In this document: positions 33,585 to 38,270 of the stretch, in pieces
Layout: each line of letters starts with the position of its first letter
How positions within the stretch are numbered: position 1 is the first letter of the stretch
Assembly (NCBI RefSeq): GCF_024449025.1
Contig: NZ_JAHLKM010000020.1
Location: forward strand, 1 to 38,270
Direction of reading: 5' to 3'
Source: Natronomonas aquatica
GTDB taxonomy: Archaea; Halobacteriota; Halobacteria; Halobacteriales; Haloarculaceae
DNA: 38,270 bases
Position numbers and translations under genes: made by a program
The notes under the pieces: generated by a model
What the model saw: the letters and a program-made list of their open reading frames with translations, nothing else
Told to the model about the DNA's origin: nothing
The model's database searches: none

Positions 33585-34478
33585 TCACTCGGTAACCTCC
33601 TTGAATTCCCCACCACGACCGGTAAACACTCGAACGTCTGGTTCGTTTGATATCGCGGTCAACTGATCTATAGTCGCCAACACAGCGTCGATATCCAGTT
33701 CCCAGGGCACCGTATTGAATACGATCGCCAGAGTCGTGTCCGTATTCGTGCCTGTTTCGAGACGGTAGAGTCGATCACGAACAAGAGCCTGCCCGAGAGC
33801 GGTGTCGAACGCCGATGCCTCGAAGGTTTTCGTCGTTTGAATGATCCAGTCACTCTCGTCCGTCTCAATAATGGCATCGACCGTTCGGGTAATTATCTCA
33901 CCGACTGAACTGTCTACCCCATGCGCAGGCGAGTCGGGAAGTTATGATGTCCCGACAACAACATCTCGATGAACAGTGCCGTCAATGACATCTGCTGTGG
34001 GGAACTGCTCAAGGACGGTTCGTTCACGTTCGTCTTCATCCATGTACTTCTCCTCGATCGCTTCCAAACCGTGATTGGCGACCTGATCGAGAAATCCGAG
34101 TGTGGTATCCATAGCATCGACGTCCGGCCCATAGCCGATTGGATCCCCACGATGGGTCGTCGCCCAGACGAGTCCGTCGTCGATGATGCCAACGTACCCA
34201 TCGATGTCGACGTGCCGGCCAGCGGCTTTGAATGCCTGTGACGGCGATTCGTCGATGTTCGAGCCGAGCGTCCGGTTGTAGTGGAAATCCCGATCGTAGA
34301 CGTCTTCCGGCGACTTTTCGCGTATATCCCCCGGAAAGACTTGGATCGACCCATATCGATTGTTCACCCGCTCGATCTCTACTGTGATGCCGTACTTGTC
34401 GGAGATCGTGTACAGGAGGTCGATGATCTGCTCGTGATCGTCGTAGTTTGGTGCGTCAGCATAGTATCGAAGCTTCAT
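33585..34478 (-). pseudogene. Unknown protein interrupted by one in-frame TAA (298 codons)
   Basis: The frame starts at ATG 34478, overlapping the upstream C2H2 gene's end as ATGA, and runs 178 codons to TAA at 33942-33944. The same frame then continues without another stop for 118 sense codons, with fully haloarchaeal acidic composition and no ATG or GTG start near the break (LPDSPAHGVDSSVGEIITRT, then ESDWIIQTTKTFEASAFDTA, LGQALVRDRLYRLETGT, and VFTGRGGEFKEVTE). So the second half is the natural C-terminus of a 297-residue protein cut by a single nonsense codon. No family is certain. The TTK...A.GQALVRDRLYR segment faintly resembles the core of PD-(D/E)XK nucleases, but the E-x-K is not intact. 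Alternatives are a sequencing error or recoding. Confidence 0.7.
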
Positions 34479-35578
34479 GGCTCTTCAGTCCCCCGTTCGT
34501 CGGACGCCCTCGCGTCAGTCAGTCGGGTTTCGACGTCCTCGAGACAGTCGGCTACCATCGACGCTCCTTCGAGAGGACCCTCGACCTCCAGCGCTGCTCG
34601 GTACAGTTCCGCAGTACGCTCCAACTCTTCGATCGATAGCTCGTCGGACTCATCGAGCCAGTAGCTATCCGCGAGTTTCTTGTACGCCCAGGGATCCTCG
34701 GGGTACTCCTCGATGAGCGCCTCGAACTCAGCCCTGCTGTCAGCGGTTCTACCCAGTTCCGCGAGCGAGTCGGCGACGAAGTGACGAAAGTCGAGCAGGA
34801 ACTCGTCGTCTGCGTCAGGAAACTGCTCACAGACCTCCCGACAGAACTCGAGTCGGTGATCGTAATACGCCGGGTCGTCCTCAGCGACGGTGGCAAGATC
34901 GCTATCGAGCGTTCGAATGAACGCCTCGAGCGAGAGAAACGTCGGTAATGTTCGGTCTGCTTCTTCGATGGTCGTACTGTCGTCGGGGATGACGGCGAGG
35001 ATGTACTCCCAGGCAGTTAGCCACTGATTGCAGGCCTCAGCGCGGTTCCCTTTCTCTCGGAGATCGCGTCCCTCCTGCACGAAATCGTAGATCCGCTCTT
35101 TATGCGGAACCTCGGGTGCCCAGCGCTCCCAAAGTTCCTGTGCCGCCATCCAGATAAAGTCCTGATCGTAGCCCGTGGCATCGACCTCGTAGTCAGTCTC
35201 CCACTGGTCCGAAAGTGCGGTTGCTGAATCGAGGTCTTTTGCTCGGTTCCGAAACGCCGTCTCATTTGTTTCGATGCCGTTGTCCGCGAGTTTCTCAACG
35301 ATTTCATCCGTCGAGAGTGCTTCGACATCACTGAGTTCCCATGCATCGGCAGGATGGGTGTCGTCTGATGTATTGACTGTTCGTTGCTCACGCTGGATGG
35401 ATTGGTTGGCGTCCGTGTCCGCATCGTTACTCTCCTCTATCCCGTGTTCGTCGATGTATTGCTCGACACGCTTTCGGTCGATTCGACTCAGTCCGTCACG
35501 TTCGTGGGCCTCGTAGAGATGTTCTCGGAGCGCAGTCTCCTTCTCGAAAGTTTGCTCGCAGTAGCGACAGTCGCTCAT
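34475..35578 (-). CDS. C2H2 zinc-finger protein with helical repeat domain
   Basis: A 367-residue protein. The N-terminus has a single C2H2 finger, CRYCEQTFEKETALREHLYEAH (Cys4, Cys7, His20, His25 with spacing 2-12-4), followed by RIDRKRVEQYIDEHG. A long acidic linker (about 40-90) follows. From residue 100 there is a helical, TPR-like region with DSATALSDQWETDYEV, a WERWAPEVPHKERIYDF segment and a later LAELGRTADSRAEFEALIEE repeat-like unit. The finger suggests nucleic-acid or protein binding. It is the first gene of a two-gene operon, with ATGA overlap to the broken downstream gene. Similar finger-containing helical proteins occur in haloarchaeal accessory regions. Its role is unknown. Confidence 0.72.
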   Translation of the reverse strand: MSDCRYCEQTFEKETALREHLYEAHERDGLSRIDRKRVEQYIDEHGIEESNDADTDANQSIQREQRTVNTSDDTHPADAWELSDVEALSTDEIVEKLADNGIETNETAFRNRAKDLDSATALSDQWETDYEVDATGYDQDFIWMAAQELWERWAPEVPHKERIYDFVQEGRDLREKGNRAEACNQWLTAWEYILAVIPDDSTTIEEADRTLPTFLSLEAFIRTLDSDLATVAEDDPAYYDHRLEFCREVCEQFPDADDEFLLDFRHFVADSLAELGRTADSRAEFEALIEEYPEDPWAYKKLADSYWLDESDELSIEELERTAELYRAALEVEGPLEGASMVADCLEDVETRLTDARASDERGTEEP

Positions 35579-35729
35579 TAGTTGGAGCTACGTATGCGGG
35601 TGGAAAAAGCAATGGGTGTCAACAGGAAGTCTGTGACGAAGCGACCGATGAATCTGCGATATCGACCTCCAAAGCGCCTACCTTACCAAGTAGTTCGAAG
35701 AAGCGTGCCAATCGCTTGGCAGAGTATGC

Positions 35730-36302
35730 CTACTCCTCAAGGTACTGGAGTAACTGTCCAACGTAGGGACTGTTCTCCCAGCTTCGATGCGGGCTAATCA
35801 TCGTGATCAACGCTTTCGCTTCCTCATGGGTCATGTGACCGTTCCGGGCGTAGTCACAGATGAGCCGCGGTGTCGGCACGATACGAGGTCCTTGGAGGAC
35901 CGCATGGATGAGCGGGAAGTTCGTCCCACCGAACTCATCGGTAAGAAACCCATCGGCTGAGAGGGCGTTCGCGAGGACGATGCCGTCGGTCTCGCCGTCG
36001 TCAAGCCCGAACGTTGGCCGCGAATTCGGTGTGGCGTCATACTCGTACGGATCCTCGACCGTATAGTGGTTGCGAGCTGCGATGGCATTGCTCGCGGCGA
36101 CGGCATGGATGTCCTGATACTGTCTGATCTCGTGGAGTTCTGTCAGAACTTCCGGTGGTACGAACACGTTACACGAGGTACAGAAATACTGGAGTGGGTC
36201 TGGATTCGTCTCAGTATCGAAGGCTGCGTCCGCACTGGGGACGGCGAGACTAACGAGCGCACTGGTGTCGGCGACGGCTGTTCGCAGTCGGTAACCGGTC
36301 AT
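35730..36302 (-). CDS. PIN-domain protein, probable toxin of a RHH/PIN pair
   Basis: A 190-residue PIN-fold protein with conserved acidic positions: AVADTSALVSLA (Asp12), VLTELHEI (Glu55/Glu58), LDDGETDGIVLANAL (Glu104/Asp106) and LTDEFGG (Asp122). A CTSC pair (41-44) lies between the first two motifs, unusual for PIN toxins. Catalytic residues are all present, so it should be a metal-dependent RNase. It follows a ribbon-helix-helix gene with overlapping stop/start (ATGA at 36299-36302), as in VapBC-type modules. It is longer than typical VapC (about 130 residues) because of a C-terminal helical extension. Confidence 0.8.
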   Translation of the reverse strand: MTGYRLRTAVADTSALVSLAVPSADAAFDTETNPDPLQYFCTSCNVFVPPEVLTELHEIRQYQDIHAVAASNAIAARNHYTVEDPYEYDATPNSRPTFGLDDGETDGIVLANALSADGFLTDEFGGTNFPLIHAVLQGPRIVPTPRLICDYARNGHMTHEEAKALITMISPHRSWENSPYVGQLLQYLEE

Positions 36303-36661
36303 CGCTCGTCATCTGTGTCGACTGTCGCCGCCTTGCCATCGTAGATATCGATATCGTCGGGTGCCGCGAGATCAAGTGGTTCGTCTTCAAGATCTCTCTT
36401 GAGCAGGCGGAGACGTTGGGCGCTCTCAGCACCGACCAGTTGCTTGACGGTCTCGAAGTCGAGTTGATCGTCGTAGTATTTCGTTGCGACGAGTTCCTGA
36501 AACGTCTCGCTGTCGGCAGTCTCTTCGATATATTCACGGATCGCTTCGACGAGCAGATCCGTCCGATCTTTGTCGAAGAGATCGGCGATCGCGTCGAGAC
36601 GGTCAACGAGGTACTCCGGGGATTGGAAGTGAACTCGCCGCGGATCATCGCTTGCACTCAT
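36299..36661 (-). CDS. Ribbon-helix-helix protein, probable antitoxin
   Basis: A 120-residue acidic protein. Residues about 8-46 form a ribbon-helix-helix unit: RRVHFQSPEYLVDRLDAIAD followed by RTDLLVEAIREYIEE. Such domains bind operator DNA and pair with PIN toxins. The C-terminal half, with an acidic DDIDIYDGK tail, would wrap the toxin. The frame is open upstream to 36808, but ATG 36661 (MSASDDPRR) is preferred because the extra part is Cys/Thr-rich and crosses the operator-like repeats. It is coupled to the toxin gene by four-base overlap. Confidence 0.78.
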   Translation of the reverse strand: MSASDDPRRVHFQSPEYLVDRLDAIADLFDKDRTDLLVEAIREYIEETADSETFQELVATKYYDDQLDFETVKQLVGAESAQRLRLLKRDLEDEPLDLAAPDDIDIYDGKAATVDTDDER

Positions 36662-36665
36662 TCTA

Positions 36666-36729
36666 TGTGCATATCTTGCACATGGGTCCATAACAGTTTC
36701 GCCGACTGCACATACCTTGCACACTGTGC
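36666..36729. promoter_or_regulatory. Operator-like repeats upstream of the antitoxin gene
   Basis: CATATCTTGCACA (36670-36682) and CATACCTTGCACA (36711-36723) are direct repeats differing at one base, 41 bases (about four helical turns) apart. The first is part of an inverted repeat TGTGCA-TATCT-TGCACA (36666-36682), and the second is followed by GCACA-C-TGTGC (36719-36729). They lie directly upstream of the antitoxin start, as expected for autoregulation by the RHH protein. Confidence 0.6.
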
Positions 36730-36811
36730 CGCGGGGAAGCCAGCAGGCATCAACAGAGTCGGGGGGTGTCGTCTTGCTCGTTTTGAGCACTTTGGCTGCA
36801 ATGCGCATGAG

Positions 36812-36821
36812 CGTCTAGACG
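36812..36821. promoter_or_regulatory. Palindrome CGTCTAGACG upstream of the DUF7342-like gene
   Basis: A perfect 10-bp palindrome lies about 20 bases upstream of a TATA-like gatttattc (36841-36849), which is itself about 25 bases before the ATG at 36872. Placement fits an operator upstream of a leaderless promoter. Confidence 0.45.
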
Positions 36822-36871
36822 GATTATTACGTGACAATAAGATTTATTCAGTTTTAGCCCGCAACGCTCGT

Positions 36872-37447
36872 ATGGAAGAACCGCGTGCGGAGCTGACAGC
36901 GGATGTCGATGAGCGTGCTGAGACTCCCGACTTCGAGGCGTTGGCTTCTCCGGAGGAGTTGGTGCGCGGCGACCGAACGCGGGATGATTTTTTCGACGCT
37001 GTCCTCGCACTCGATGAGCCAGCGACAGCGAGCGACGTCGCCGAACTGGCAGGACATGGTGTTGATGCCGCACGTGAGTACTTGGAGTGGTTCGAACGAA
37101 TGGGGATCGTGACACAGGTCACAGACTCACCAGCCACCTACACGCGGAATCAAGCGTACCTGAACTGGCGACGGGTTCAGAAGCTCCAGCGGGAATACGC
37201 CACTGAAGAGCTCCTCGATCTTCTGAAGACGGAATCGGAGCGTGTAGAGACGCTGGAAAACGAATTCGACGTCGAATCACCGGACAACATCTCGATTGCA
37301 CGCTATGCCGGCGAGACTGACCGATCCCTCGAAGACATCTGGGAACGGCTCTCTGGGTGGCACACAGCTCGTCGTCGAGTGGCGCTGCTCGAACGAGCCC
37401 TCATGACCGAGTCCGGTGACAGCACTGATCTACAGTCCACGGTATGA
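36872..37447 (+). CDS. DUF7342-like winged-helix regulator, possible antitoxin
   Basis: A 191-residue protein. The N-terminal two thirds form a winged-helix unit: LVRGDRTRDDFFDAVLALDEPATASDVAELAGHGVDAAREYLEWFERMGIV, then TYTRNQAYLNWRRVQKLQREY, then a helical part with SLEDIWERLSGWHTARRRVALLERAL. From memory this pattern matches the haloarchaeal DUF7342 family, related in organisation to ArsR- or TrmB-like regulators. The ATG at 36872 has a gatttattc TATA box about 25 bases upstream, so it is leaderless. The frame's longer upstream extension overlaps the RHH gene and is not used. The stop overlaps the next gene's start (ATGA at 37444), so the two are one unit. Confidence 0.75.
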   Translation: MEEPRAELTADVDERAETPDFEALASPEELVRGDRTRDDFFDAVLALDEPATASDVAELAGHGVDAAREYLEWFERMGIVTQVTDSPATYTRNQAYLNWRRVQKLQREYATEELLDLLKTESERVETLENEFDVESPDNISIARYAGETDRSLEDIWERLSGWHTARRRVALLERALMTESGDSTDLQSTV

Positions 37448-37887
37448 GTGGCGACGACGAGAGTACGCCTGACTCACTTAGCGGTGCGCCGATTGATTTC
37501 GACCGACTCGACGCCATTCGAGAGCGATTCGCTGCTAGTGACCGTTTCAGGCGAATCAATGAGCAGCCGGCAGTTGCCCCAGATCGGCTGGCATGCGTGT
37601 ATGACCAACGGTTCTACCCGAAACGAGTTCGTACTGCTCGCCTAGAGGTTGTTTGGTTCGAAAACGGGGATTTCTCGTTACACTACCACGGGGCACACGA
37701 AAGCGGCGAATTCGATCGTCGTTGGGATAGACACCCGTCCGATCACAACACTCGCGACCATATCCACCCAGGGCCTGACGCACCGACCCCTGGTACCGAT
37801 ACATCGCATCCCGAAGACTGGCGAGATGTCCTCTCGATGGTCCTTTCAGAGATTGAAGACCGACAGCGTGCTTTCTGGGAGGAATAG
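37444..37887 (+). CDS. Small His/Asp-rich protein paired with the regulator; TumE-like toxin candidate
   Basis: A 147-residue acidic protein. The middle has RTARLEVVWFENGDFSLHYHG, then FDRRWDRHPSDHNTRDHIHPG and a C-terminal helix DVLSMVLSEIEDRQRAFW. A beta strand before an Arg-Trp-Asp and a His cluster, followed by a helix, is the pattern of TumE (DUF6516-type) toxins, whose partner is a winged-helix TumA-type protein. The gene follows a DNA-binding-type gene by ATGA overlap, as in toxin-antitoxin modules. The match is from pattern only and length is slightly above the family norm, so the toxin call is tentative. Confidence 0.55.
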   Translation: MSGDDESTPDSLSGAPIDFDRLDAIRERFAASDRFRRINEQPAVAPDRLACVYDQRFYPKRVRTARLEVVWFENGDFSLHYHGAHESGEFDRRWDRHPSDHNTRDHIHPGPDAPTPGTDTSHPEDWRDVLSMVLSEIEDRQRAFWEE

Positions 37888-38196
37888 CTTCGACAACCTG
37901 GGTCGCAGTGTCGGGGCTCGACAGATCGGATCGTACTCATGATTGCCACCCTCGAAATCCAGGGACGGTTATAATACACCCATTCTGGGACTGTCGGCGA
38001 TGTTCGGGCTCGGTGCGTGTCAACTCACTAATGCCGCGATCCTACTTCGATATTGCTCCAATGCGATGGACCACTGTAGCGAGCTTACAAGGCCATATGC
38101 GACGATCGTCTCGTCTGCTTGAAGCGCAAACTGCGCCAGTGTGGATGCGGGTTCGCCTGAGAATCGAGGGCTATTCCTGAGAAAATCAAAGAACGC
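37888..38196. other. Intergenic, no convincing gene
   Basis: Short frames on both strands lack haloarchaeal composition. A TATA-like ggttataatac (37969-37979) lies just before a 40-codon frame starting at ATG 38000, but that frame is Cys- and Leu-rich and not called. Confidence 0.35.
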
Positions 38197-38270
38197 TCAT
38201 CTGTAGAAGTCAGTACTTAGAATTTTCTCGAACCAGCGATCTGTATTGAGTGTGAGGCTGAAGAAGTTCA
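38197..38270 (-). CDS. Possible 3' end of a gene running off the right edge
   Basis: On the minus strand, a frame open from the window edge ends at TGA 38197-38199 with the residues FSLTLNTDRWFEKILSTDFY plus Arg. Only about 24 codons are visible, so chance openness is not excluded. The family is not identifiable. Confidence 0.22.
   Translation of the reverse strand, partial: NFFSLTLNTDRWFEKILSTDFYR

Noticed and set aside
36416-36871. Longer N-terminus of the DUF7342-like regulator
   Set aside because: It lies antisense across the RHH gene and its operator; the leaderless promoter supports ATG 36872.
37908-38180. 90-codon ORF near the right edge
   Set aside because: Arg/Ser/Cys composition without acidic bias and no family resemblance.

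Overview
The window is haloarchaeal chromosome. The supported proteins are acidic (rich in Asp and Glu), many genes have a TATA-like box about 25 to 28 bases before the start codon and so look leaderless, and the families present are typical of Halobacteria: a DICT sensor, a 7TM histidine kinase, a lipobox protein with an Arg-Arg signal, PolB2, Orc1/Cdc6, a haloarchaeal 2-phosphosulfolactate phosphatase homologue and a DUF7342-like regulator. No rRNA, tRNA or CRISPR array was seen. I cannot name the genus.

Layout. 1-4000: possible first codons of a transposase ORF leaving the left edge, a long gene-free stretch, then a compact ECF-type importer operon (S component, double ATPase, EcfT). 4000-7450: a ComB-family phosphatase, a DICT sensor gene, and a decayed patch with paired hairpins, a MITE-like inverted repeat and a frameshifted small gene. 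7450-11715: 7TM-PAS histidine kinase, a lipoprotein, and a PiT phosphate transporter.

11.9-21.85 kb is the most coherent block and reads as a DNA-repair island. It holds an MrfB-like exonuclease and MrfA-like helicase overlapping by ATGA. Convergent to these is an operon of a RecA-fold protein without a Walker A motif, a small charged protein and a PolB2-type polymerase with altered catalytic and proofreading motifs. A DUF456 membrane protein, an Orc1/Cdc6 ATPase and a divergent stand-alone DEDD exonuclease follow.

21.9-24.1 kb has single genes: a Rieske protein, a LURP-one-like protein and an Hsp20. 24.7-27.45 kb is a visibly AT-richer pair of convergent genes for ring opening and carbamoyl hydrolysis (dihydropyrimidinase/hydantoinase and an M20 carbamoylase), probably acquired. 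An IS1182-type transposase remnant follows.

From 29 kb to the right edge is accessory DNA. It has a UPF1/DNA2-like helicase divergent from a SWIM zinc-finger protein, a C2H2-finger protein overlapping a gene broken by an in-frame TAA, a RHH/PIN toxin-antitoxin pair with repeated operator-like sites, and a DUF7342-like regulator overlapping a small His/Asp-rich protein that resembles a second toxin-antitoxin pair.
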